Source: Streptomyces durocortorensis
GTDB lineage: Bacteria > Actinomycetota > Actinomycetes > Streptomycetales > Streptomycetaceae
Assembly (NCBI RefSeq): GCF_031760065.1
Contig: NZ_CP134500.1
Span: forward strand, 3,348,001 to 3,412,000
Direction: 5' to 3'
Length of the DNA: 64,000 nucleotides
A model generated the notes under the pieces. It had not been told where the DNA came from. It was given only the letters and a program-made list of their open reading frames with translations, and did no database searches. Positions 55,626 through 62,612 of this stretch are shown here, in pieces. The position numbers and the translations under genes are program-made. The stretch's first letter is position 1, and every line of letters begins with the position of its first letter.

Positions 55626-56450
55626 TCATCGCGCCGCCGGCCCGCCCGCACCCCGGCGGCCGGCGGCAACCAGGGCAGCCACCGCCTCCCGCGGGTTCCC
55701 GCCGGTGACCAGTGCCTCGCCGACGAGCACGGCGTCCGCGCCGAGGGCGGCGAAGCGCGCCGCGTCCCCCGGCCCCCGCACCCCGGACTCGGCTATCCGG
55801 ACGACGGTGTCGGGGATGGCCGGGGCGATGCGCGCGAAGGCCGTCCGGTCCACCTCCAGCGTGCGCAGGTCGCGGGAGTTGACGCCGATCACCCGCGCAC
55901 CGGCCGCCAGGGCCCGCCCGGCCTCGACCTCGTCATGCACCTCGACGAGCGGGGTGAGGCCGATCTCCTTTGCCGACGCCACCAGTTCGGCAAGCTGCGG
56001 CTGTTCGAGCAGGGCCACGATCAGCAGCACCAGATCCGCGCCGTGCGCCCGCGCCTCCCACAGCTGGTACGCGTCGAGGACGAAGTCCTTGCGGAGTACG
56101 GGGATACCGCACCGGCCGCTCACCAGGTCCAGGTCGTCCAGGCTGCCCAGGAACCGGCGCCGCTCGGTCAGCACGCTCACCGCCGCCGCGCCGCCCGCCT
56201 CGTACTCGGCCGCCAGCGAGGCCGGGTCCCGGATGTCGGCCAGCGGCCCCTTCGCCGGACTCGCGCGCTTGACCTCGGCGATCACGTTCAGCCCCCCGGT
56301 GCCGCGCAGCAGGGACACACAGTCCCGCCCCGGGGCGCCGGACGTCGGCAAGGCCGCGACAACGTCCGCCAACGCGGCCTGCGACACCGATTTCTGACGT
56401 ATCGACATGTCCTCGCGCACGCCGGCGGCGATCTGCTCCAGTACGTTCAT
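55626..56450 (-). CDS. trpC: Indole-3-glycerol phosphate synthase
   Basis: A 274-residue TIM-barrel TrpC with [22 protein letters not shown] and I-G-V-N-S-R-D-L, the family's catalytic Lys/Glu positions. It forms indole-3-glycerol phosphate. No trpF, trpA or trpB is in the window; the host enzymes (PriA, TrpAB) must complete the route. The promoter has the CGCTTAAG motif, and the TAGGGT -10 lies 7 bp before the ATG, suggesting a leaderless message. Confidence 0.92.
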   Translation of the reverse strand: MNVLEQIAAGVREDMSIRQKSVSQAALADVVAALPTSGAPGRDCVSLLRGTGGLNVIAEVKRASPAKGPLADIRDPASLAAEYEAGGAAAVSVLTERRRFLGSLDDLDLVSGRCGIPVLRKDFVLDAYQLWEARAHGADLVLLIVALLEQPQLAELVASAKEIGLTPLVEVHDEVEAGRALAAGARVIGVNSRDLRTLEVDRTAFARIAPAIPDTVVRIAESGVRGPGDAARFAALGADAVLVGEALVTGGNPREAVAALVAAGRRGAGGPAAR

Positions 56451-56460
56451 GGGGCGAACC

Positions 56461-56498
56461 CTAGGGAGCGCCGGGGACCCGGTACATGCGCTTAAGCG
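56461..56498 (-). promoter_or_regulatory. CGCTTAAG-N27-TAG promoter motif, trpC
   Basis: On the minus strand CGCTTAAG (56498-56491) precedes TAGGGT (56463-56458) by exactly 27 bp, with ATTCA 10 bp upstream of the octamer. The octamer is part of a longer palindrome, CGCTTAAGCG. Confidence 0.7.
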
Positions 56499-56639
56499 GA
56501 CGCTGAATGCCCCAGGACGCCGCATGAAATCTTCACCTCCCGATGGTGAGCCCGGCACTTTCTGCGCAGGTCCCCGCTTCGCAGAATCAGGTGTGCAAGG
56601 GCAACCCGACAGGCACACCAAGAACGGGGATCGACCACC

Positions 56640-56810
56640 ATGAACGACATCACCTCGTCCGACAACCTGTGGACCGCCGACTCGGCCGGTGCCGTCCACC
56701 CCGGGCTCAGCCTGGTGATCGAGGACCTCGACGGCCTCGGCGAGCACACCACCGCCCTGTTCACCGTCTGCGTCCTCGCCACCCCGGACACAGGGCTCCT
56801 CGCAGCATGA
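56640..56810 (+). CDS. Candidate TOMM-type RiPP precursor peptide
   Basis: A 56-residue peptide too short for routine gene calling. An acidic leader-like part (residues 1-35, with the hydrophobic/acidic helix [12 protein letters not shown]) leads to a core-like C-terminus with Thr residues and one Cys ([15 protein letters not shown]). Its stop overlaps the cyclodehydratase start (ATGA at 56807-56810), the strongest argument that it is real. The core has no Gly-rich or Ser/Cys-dense stretch, which is unusual for azole peptides. No family resemblance was recognised. Confidence 0.6.
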   Translation: MNDITSSDNLWTADSAGAVHPGLSLVIEDLDGLGEHTTALFTVCVLATPDTGLLAA

Positions 56811-59101
56811 CCGCCGCCGGGGGGCTCGGGCAGAACACGCTGGTGGGATTCAAGAGTCATCTACGGCCGACCATCGTCCCCGGTGAGGCGGCCTATCTGA
56901 TCTCGCCGCTCGGCATCACGGCACTCCACGGAGCGCACGCCGAGGTGCTGGTACCGCTGCTGGACGGCAGCCGCAGTCCGGACGCGGTGGTGCGGGACGC
57001 CGCCTGGGCGCTCAGTGCCGACGAGGCCCGCAGCGCGCTCGCCGCACTCGACATGGCGGGGCTGCTGCGACTGCGGCCCGAACCGCCCACCAGCCCGCCC
57101 CCCGGGAGGAACGACACGGCCGGCGAGGCGTACTGGGACCTCGCCGGTCTGGACGGCGGGCAGGCCGCCGCCGACCTCAGCGGCGCGCGGGTACGGATCG
57201 TCGCCCTGACCGACATCGACCCCGAGCGGCTGCGCACCGCCTGCCGCGACTCGGGCATCACCGTCGCGGAGCCCGGTGCCGCCGCGGACTTCGCGCTCGT
57301 CCTGTGCGACGACTACCTGTCCCCGCAACTGCGGGAGGTCGACAGCCTGCACCACGCTTCGGGCATGCCGTGGCTGCTCGCCAGGCTCGGCGGCGCCGAC
57401 CCCTGGGTCGGCCCCGTGTTCCGGCCCGGCGACGGCCCGTGCTGGTCCTGCCTGGCGGTCCGCCTGCGCGGCCACCGGCGTTCGGAGGAGCCGATCCAAC
57501 GGCACCTCGGCCTCGAAGGGCCGCCGGAGCGACCGCGCGCGGCGCTGGCGGCCTGCGAGAACATCGCGCTCCAACTGGCCGTCCTGGAAAGCGCCAAGTG
57601 GCTCGCCGGGGTGCGCAGGCCCTCGCAGAGTGCCGTGCACACCCTGGACACCCTCCAGCTGCGCGCCACCGCGCACCCTGTGGCGAGGCTGCCGCAGTGC
57701 ACCGTGTGCGGCGACCCGCAACTGGTCGAGCGCCGTGTGAAGGCGCCCTTCACCCCGGCGTCCCGGCCCAAGGCTGCGGGAGACCTGAACGGGCACCGCG
57801 CACTCACCCCCGAGCAGGTGCTCGACCGCTACGGCCATCTGGTGGACCCGGTCACCGGCATCATCAAGGAGATCCGCCGGGCCCCGCGCAGCCCCGCGTT
57901 CGTCAACTCCTTCCTCTCCGGCCACAATCTCGCGATGGGCCCGCAGTCCCTGGCCGGGCTGCGCGCCGGACTGCGCGCGCTCAGCGGCGGCAAGGGCCTC
58001 ACCGAGACCGAGGCGCGCACCAGTGCGCTGTGCGAGGCGGTCGAGCGCTACAGCGGGACCCGCCACGGCGACGAACCCGCCGTACGCGACACCTTCCGCG
58101 CACTGGGGCCGACGGCGGTCCACCCCAATGCCGTCCAGCTCTACGACGAGCGGCAGCTGCGGGAGAGGGACCGCTGGAACGCCCGCGGCTCCAAGCTCCA
58201 GTACGTACCGGACGTCTTCGACGAGAACCACCCCACGGAGTGGACGCACGTGTGGTCGCTCACCGGGAGGACCCAGCGGCTGCTGCCCACGTCGATGCTG
58301 TACTTCAACGAGGCCCGCGCACCGGACGGCCTGTGGGCCGACTCCAACGGCAACGCGGCCGGGAGCAGTCCCGAGGACGCGGTGGTGCAGGGCTTCCTCG
58401 AACTGGTCGAACGGGACGCGGTCGCGCTGTGGTGGTACAACCGCACCCGGCAGCCGGCGGTCGATCTGGACGCGGTTGACGAGCCGTACGTCGAACGGCT
58501 GCGTGACGGCTACCGGCAGGTGCACCGCGAGGTGTGGGTTCTCGACCTCACATCGGACTTCGGCATTCCGGTGATGGCCGCCCTGTCCCGGCGCACCGAC
58601 AAGCCTGCCCAGGACGTGATCTTCGGCTTCGGCGCCCACTTCGACCCGCGTGTCGCCCTGCGCCGGGCGCTGACCGAGATGGGACAGCTGCTTCCCGCGG
58701 TGTGCGACGCGAAGCCGGACGGCACCGGATACCGCGTCCAGGACCCGGACCCGCTCAACTGGTGGCTGCGGGCCACCCTCGCCAACCAGCCCTGGCTGAC
58801 GCCCGACCCGACGGCCCCCGCCCGCACGCCCGCGGACTGGGCGTACACGCCGCGCGGCGATCTGCTCGACGACGTCACCGCCATCACCGAGCTGGTACGG
58901 GAGCGGGGTATGGACCTGCTGGTGCTGGACCAGAGCAGGCCGGACCTGGGGCTGCCGGTGGTGAAAGTGATCGTGCCGGGGATGCGGCACTTCTGGTCCC
59001 GCTTCGCTCCGGGCCGGTTGTTCGACGTGCCGGTCGCACTAGGCCGGAGCTCGACGCCGACCAGCTACGAACTCCTGAACCCCATACCTCTGTTCGTATA
59101 A
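56807..59101 (+). CDS. Fused E1-like/YcaO azoline cyclodehydratase (TOMM)
   Basis: A 764-residue fusion. The N-terminal half (about 1-330) is the leader-binding, E1-like part with two CxxC pairs for zinc (G-P-C-W-S-C near 211 and Q-C-T-V-C near 298). The C-terminal half is a YcaO domain with ATP-binding motifs [17 protein letters not shown] (about 398) and [10 protein letters not shown] (about 530), and ends N-P-I-P-L-F-V. Family members use ATP to cyclise Cys/Ser/Thr to azolines in a leader-bearing peptide. Its placement inside an NRPS/PKS locus is unusual. Confidence 0.87.
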   Translation: MTAAGGLGQNTLVGFKSHLRPTIVPGEAAYLISPLGITALHGAHAEVLVPLLDGSRSPDAVVRDAAWALSADEARSALAALDMAGLLRLRPEPPTSPPPGRNDTAGEAYWDLAGLDGGQAAADLSGARVRIVALTDIDPERLRTACRDSGITVAEPGAAADFALVLCDDYLSPQLREVDSLHHASGMPWLLARLGGADPWVGPVFRPGDGPCWSCLAVRLRGHRRSEEPIQRHLGLEGPPERPRAALAACENIALQLAVLESAKWLAGVRRPSQSAVHTLDTLQLRATAHPVARLPQCTVCGDPQLVERRVKAPFTPASRPKAAGDLNGHRALTPEQVLDRYGHLVDPVTGIIKEIRRAPRSPAFVNSFLSGHNLAMGPQSLAGLRAGLRALSGGKGLTETEARTSALCEAVERYSGTRHGDEPAVRDTFRALGPTAVHPNAVQLYDERQLRERDRWNARGSKLQYVPDVFDENHPTEWTHVWSLTGRTQRLLPTSMLYFNEARAPDGLWADSNGNAAGSSPEDAVVQGFLELVERDAVALWWYNRTRQPAVDLDAVDEPYVERLRDGYRQVHREVWVLDLTSDFGIPVMAALSRRTDKPAQDVIFGFGAHFDPRVALRRALTEMGQLLPAVCDAKPDGTGYRVQDPDPLNWWLRATLANQPWLTPDPTAPARTPADWAYTPRGDLLDDVTAITELVRERGMDLLVLDQSRPDLGLPVVKVIVPGMRHFWSRFAPGRLFDVPVALGRSSTPTSYELLNPIPLFV

Positions 59102-59188
59102 TCGGCCAATCTCCACGCGCCTCACACGTCCATCGCCTATGATCCGCGAAGGTGCGCGAACGGTGCGACAGAAGAGGCCGCGAAGACG

Positions 59189-60460
59189 ATGCCACCCCCC
59201 GAGCGATCCCCCCAACTGCCCGCGTCAGCACTAAAGTTGCAGGACATGGACAAGGACGAGGAGCAGAGGCGATCGGCGCCCATCGCCGGCCGTGACATCC
59301 CGGCGCCCCGACTGGCCCGTGTCATTCTCACCGCCGCCCTCCTGAGCTATCTGGCCATCACCACGCTCAACATCCTCGCGGCGGAGCTCAGCGGGCCCAC
59401 ACTCGCCGTGGGCCTGCTGAGCCTGGCCGCGATCTTCCTCATCCAGCTGCGCCACTCACAGGCCGGAGCCAACCGGGCACCGCTGCACCGACGCTGCACC
59501 ACCCTGGGCATCCAGGCACTGCTCACCTACCTCCCCATCGTCGTGTTCCGCGCCGAATGGGGCGCCATGGCGGGGTTCCTGGCCGGATCGCTTCTGCTGC
59601 TCCTGCCGTCCAGGGTGGCCTGGGTGATGTTCGGGGCGGTGGGGCTGTCCATGCTCCTGCCTCCCGCCCTCGACGGCAGGTCGGCGCTCGACAGCGTCTA
59701 TCTGTGCCAGTCCACGCTGCTCACCGGCCTAGTCGTCTACGGACTGTCCCGGCTGGCCGACCTGGTCAGCGTGCTGCACGAGACCCGTGACCAGCTCACG
59801 CGCATGGCCGTCACCAAGGAACGCCTCCGCTTCGCACGGGACCTGCACGACCTGCTCGGCTACAGCCTCTCGGCGATCACGCTCAAGAGCGAGCTGATCC
59901 ACCGTCTCGTACCCACTCATCCGCAGCGTGCCATGGAGGAGGTCCACGACGTGCTCGCCATCTCGCGGCAGTCGCTCGCCGACGTCCGGATGGTCGCCAG
60001 CGGGCTGCTCAGCATGTCGCTGGCGGACGAACTCGCCTCGGCCCAGTCCCTGCTCGACGCCGCCGGACTGGAGGTGCGGGCCGACATACGGCTGGGGGAG
60101 ATGAGCCAGCAGGTCGACACCGTGCTCGCGGCGGTCCTGCGCGAGGCGGTCACCAATCTCCTGCGGCACTCGAAGGCCAGCCGCTGCGAGATATCGGCCG
60201 TACGGGAGGACGGCCGGGTGAGGCTGTCCGTGGCCAACGACGGCGCCGACCCCACCTACCGTGACCCGTCGACACACATCGGCAGCGGCAGCGGTCTGGG
60301 AAACCTGATGATGCGGCTGAACGTCGTCTCGGGTGAACTGACCACGACCCGCGGGCCCGACGGATCGTTCCTGCTGCTGGCCGAAGCGCCGGCGGCCCCA
60401 TCGAGACATCCGCCCGACACGGAGGACGACGTGGTGTCCTCACAGAAGCCGGCTGCCTGA
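59189..60460 (+). CDS. DesK/NarL-type sensor histidine kinase
   Basis: A 423-residue membrane kinase with five or six hydrophobic segments (about residues 40-185), the phosphoacceptor in F-A-R-D-L-H-D-L-L-G-Y-S-L-S and a degenerate-length HATPase with R-E-A-V-T-N-L-L-R-H-S and G-S-G-L-G-N. It pairs with the response regulator 28 bp downstream. An internal ATG at 59246 is an alternative start. The pair follows the YcaO gene by 87 bp and may control the CGCTTAAG-type promoters, which is inference only. Confidence 0.85.
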   Translation: MPPPERSPQLPASALKLQDMDKDEEQRRSAPIAGRDIPAPRLARVILTAALLSYLAITTLNILAAELSGPTLAVGLLSLAAIFLIQLRHSQAGANRAPLHRRCTTLGIQALLTYLPIVVFRAEWGAMAGFLAGSLLLLLPSRVAWVMFGAVGLSMLLPPALDGRSALDSVYLCQSTLLTGLVVYGLSRLADLVSVLHETRDQLTRMAVTKERLRFARDLHDLLGYSLSAITLKSELIHRLVPTHPQRAMEEVHDVLAISRQSLADVRMVASGLLSMSLADELASAQSLLDAAGLEVRADIRLGEMSQQVDTVLAAVLREAVTNLLRHSKASRCEISAVREDGRVRLSVANDGADPTYRDPSTHIGSGSGLGNLMMRLNVVSGELTTTRGPDGSFLLLAEAPAAPSRHPPDTEDDVVSSQKPAA

Positions 60461-60488
60461 GCCGGAAACAGATAGGGGGGCTCGGTCA

Positions 60489-61100
60489 GTGGCGATACGC
60501 CTACTGCTCGCCGAGGACATGAACATGGTTCGGGGCGCACTGGTGGCGCTGCTGAATCTGGAGGACGACCTCGAAGTCGTCAGCGAACTGGCGCGAGGCG
60601 ACCAGATCGTGGACGCCGCCCTGGAGCACCGTCCCGACATCGCCATCATCGACATCGACCTGCCGGGCCTCGACGGCCTGAGCGCCGCCGCCCAGCTGCG
60701 CGAGAAGCTGCCGCAGTGCCGCACCCTGATCCTCACCAGTCTCGGCCGCCCGGGCACCCTGCGCCGGGCGCTGACGGCACAGGTGAACGGATACCTGCTC
60801 AAGGACGCCCCGCCCGGGGAACTCGCCCACGCGGTACGCCAGGTGGCGGCCGGGCACCGGGTCATCGACCCGCAGCTGGCCATCGCCGCCTGGGGCGGCG
60901 TCGAGACCCCGCTCACCGAGCGGGAGACCGAGGTGCTGCGGATGGCCGCGGAGGGCTCGGAGGCGGGTGAGATCGCCAGGCTGCTGCATCTGTCACCCGG
61001 CACCGTACGGAACTATCTGACGACGGTCGTGTCCAAGCTGAACGCCCGCAACCGGGTCGACGCAATCCGGATCGCCAGGGACTCGGGCTGGCTGCTCTGA
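60489..61100 (+). CDS. NarL/LuxR-family response regulator (DesR-like)
   Basis: A 203-residue response regulator: receiver domain with phosphoacceptor Asp in A-I-I-D-I-D-L-P-G-L-D-G and Lys in G-Y-L-L-K-D-A, then a LuxR helix-turn-helix, T-E-R-E-T-E-V-L-R-M-A-A, L-S-P-G-T-V-R-N-Y-L. GTG start at 60489. Partner of the adjacent kinase. Target promoters are unknown. Confidence 0.9.
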   Translation: MAIRLLLAEDMNMVRGALVALLNLEDDLEVVSELARGDQIVDAALEHRPDIAIIDIDLPGLDGLSAAAQLREKLPQCRTLILTSLGRPGTLRRALTAQVNGYLLKDAPPGELAHAVRQVAAGHRVIDPQLAIAAWGGVETPLTERETEVLRMAAEGSEAGEIARLLHLSPGTVRNYLTTVVSKLNARNRVDAIRIARDSGWLL

Positions 61101-61143
61101 AGAGTGCTTCCGCGTCAGGGACGCACAGTCGGGGGACTTCCGG

Positions 61144-61770
61144 TCAGGGGACTTCCACCGGCGACGCCATGCCCGCTGCGGCCAGATAGTCGAGGATGCT
61201 CTTCGTCACCGCGTCAGGCAGCGGAAGCGCCGCCGACGCGTCGGCCGGGCTGATCGGCCACGCCAGCATCGCGACCACCCACACCGCCTCGGGGCGGTGC
61301 AGCACCACCCGGTACGCGGACTCCGAGGACTCAAGCGCGAACCCCTTCGCGCACAACGAGAGCGACACGCCGGCCGGCAGCCGCACCGGGCGCCCGGCCG
61401 ACAGCCGCATCAGGGCGAGGGGGGCCGCGCGGGAAACCGGCGACACCGACAGCAGCGGGCCCCCGAGGTCGTCGAGGCCCAGGGTGCGCACGAGAAGATG
61501 GGACAGCCGGGTCAGCAACGGCAGCAGCACCAGATAGGTGCCGACCCGGCTCTCCGTCCGCTCGGTCCCCGCTTCCAGGTTGGCCAGCAGGACCGGGCCC
61601 AGCTCCATTCGGCGCAGTGCCTCACGCTCGACCGGGCCGGGACTCTCGATCCGTTCCGTGCCCCACGGCCCGGTCAGTACCAGCTGGTCGGTGTGCTCGC
61701 CGGGTTCGAGTACGACGTCTTCGCGCAGCGCCCACAGATGGACGGTGCGCTGCCCGGCCGTGATCGACAC
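61144..61770 (-). CDS. SagB N-terminal-domain-like protein without oxidoreductase domain
   Basis: A 208-residue protein starting with a small beta-rich segment (V-H-L-W-A-L-R-E-D-V-V-L-E-P-G) and W-G-T-E-R-I, then a winged-helix-like A-L-R-R-M-E-L-G-P-V. This resembles the N-terminal part that precedes the flavin domain in SagB/ThcOx-type TOMM dehydrogenases. The nitroreductase-fold FMN domain is absent. It could help substrate recognition for the YcaO fusion or be a remnant. It is convergent with the response regulator gene. The assignment is from remembered family features only. Confidence 0.45.
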   Translation of the reverse strand: MSITAGQRTVHLWALREDVVLEPGEHTDQLVLTGPWGTERIESPGPVEREALRRMELGPVLLANLEAGTERTESRVGTYLVLLPLLTRLSHLLVRTLGLDDLGGPLLSVSPVSRAAPLALMRLSAGRPVRLPAGVSLSLCAKGFALESSESAYRVVLHRPEAVWVVAMLAWPISPADASAALPLPDAVTKSILDYLAAAGMASPVEVP

Positions 61771-61910
61771 GGCGAGCTCCCTTCCTCAGGAATGAATCCT
61801 GTCGAGTATCCGGCTGCCCGCCCCGGCGCCGAAAGCCAGGCCGTCACGACCCGGGCATGAAGATTTCATGTCCTGGCCAGCAGTGCCGGAACCGGACCGG
61901 TCGCAGGGGT

Positions 61911-61958
61911 CTCACAGGCCTCACAGGCCTCACGGGCTCACGGCCTCACGGGCTCACG
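61911..61958. repeat. Short degenerate tandem repeat (CTCACRGGC type)
   Basis: CTCACAGGC, CTCACAGGC, CTCACGGGC, TCACGGC, CTCACGGGC and CTCAC follow one another directly in the intergenic stretch 3' of the lipoprotein gene. It is a low-complexity tandem repeat with no spacers. Confidence 0.6.
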
Positions 61959-62612
61959 TCACGGGGAAACCGTGGGCGCGCTTCCCGTGCCTGCCGTGCT
62001 TCCCGTGCTTCCCGGGGTGCGGTCGCAGGTGGTGGAGCTCGACGCCCCGTCCTGGCCCTTCAGCTCCACGACGATCCGGCCGTCGGCGGCCTGGCTGTAG
62101 GCGATCGTGCAGGTCAGCTGGCGTACAGCGGTGGCGTCCAGGGGTTTCAGGGGGAAGGGGAGGCGGATGGTGATCCTGCCGTCCGACGAGGGCTCCACTC
62201 GGACCTTCGCGCCGGGGCGGAGGGTGGGCAGGGACGTCGTCAGGCCCGCGGCCCGGTCCTTCTTCGCCGGTCCGGCGAGGAGGGTCCGGACGACCTTCTC
62301 CGTCGGTACCGGGCCGGGTTCGTCCTCGGAGCCCGGGGCGTCGGTGCCCGCCTCGAAGTACTCGCCGCCGAAGCCCCTCGCGGGCCCCGTCGTCCGGATC
62401 ACGGGGTTCACCCCTCCGTGGGGGGCGCGGAAGAAGAGCAGCATCTCGGTTTCGCGGATGAAGAACGCCTCGACCGTCGCGGGGCCGCCCGCCTCGACGA
62501 CGCCGGTCCCCTGGATGCCGCACCCGCCCAGCAGCAGCGGCACCGCTACCGCGACGGCAACGGCGGCCGTGCGTCGGGGACGCATGCGTCGAAACGGCCG
62601 TGCGCCGCTCAT
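61959..62612 (-). CDS. Secreted lipoprotein paired with a sensor kinase
   Basis: A 217-residue lipoprotein: basic N-terminus, hydrophobic core and lipobox L-L-L-G-G-C-G (Cys near residue 31). The mature part contains V-E-A-F-F-I-R and V-R-T-L-L-A-G-P, reminiscent of GerMN-like domains, and ends in a Ser/Thr/Gly-rich tail. It overlaps the upstream kinase gene by ATGA. Lipoproteins coupled to kinases in Streptomyces often tune signal sensing. It is not obviously part of the biosynthetic locus. Confidence 0.7.
   Translation of the reverse strand: MSGARPFRRMRPRRTAAVAVAVAVPLLLGGCGIQGTGVVEAGGPATVEAFFIRETEMLLFFRAPHGGVNPVIRTTGPARGFGGEYFEAGTDAPGSEDEPGPVPTEKVVRTLLAGPAKKDRAAGLTTSLPTLRPGAKVRVEPSSDGRITIRLPFPLKPLDATAVRQLTCTIAYSQAADGRIVVELKGQDGASSSTTCDRTPGSTGSTAGTGSAPTVSP

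Noticed and set aside
54353..55669. An N-terminal extension of the MocR protein into the trpD region.
   Set aside because: The extension is low-complexity and antisense to trpD. The GntR helix begins within a few residues of the ATG at 54352, which matches the family start.
61081..61160. GTCAG copies near 61114 and 61143 as another SARP site.
   Set aside because: Spacing is not a multiple of 11, there are only two copies, and they lie between two convergent gene ends rather than at a promoter.
61911..61958. Possible CRISPR-like repeats.
   Set aside because: Units are about 9 bp, directly adjacent and degenerate, with no spacers and no cas genes nearby.
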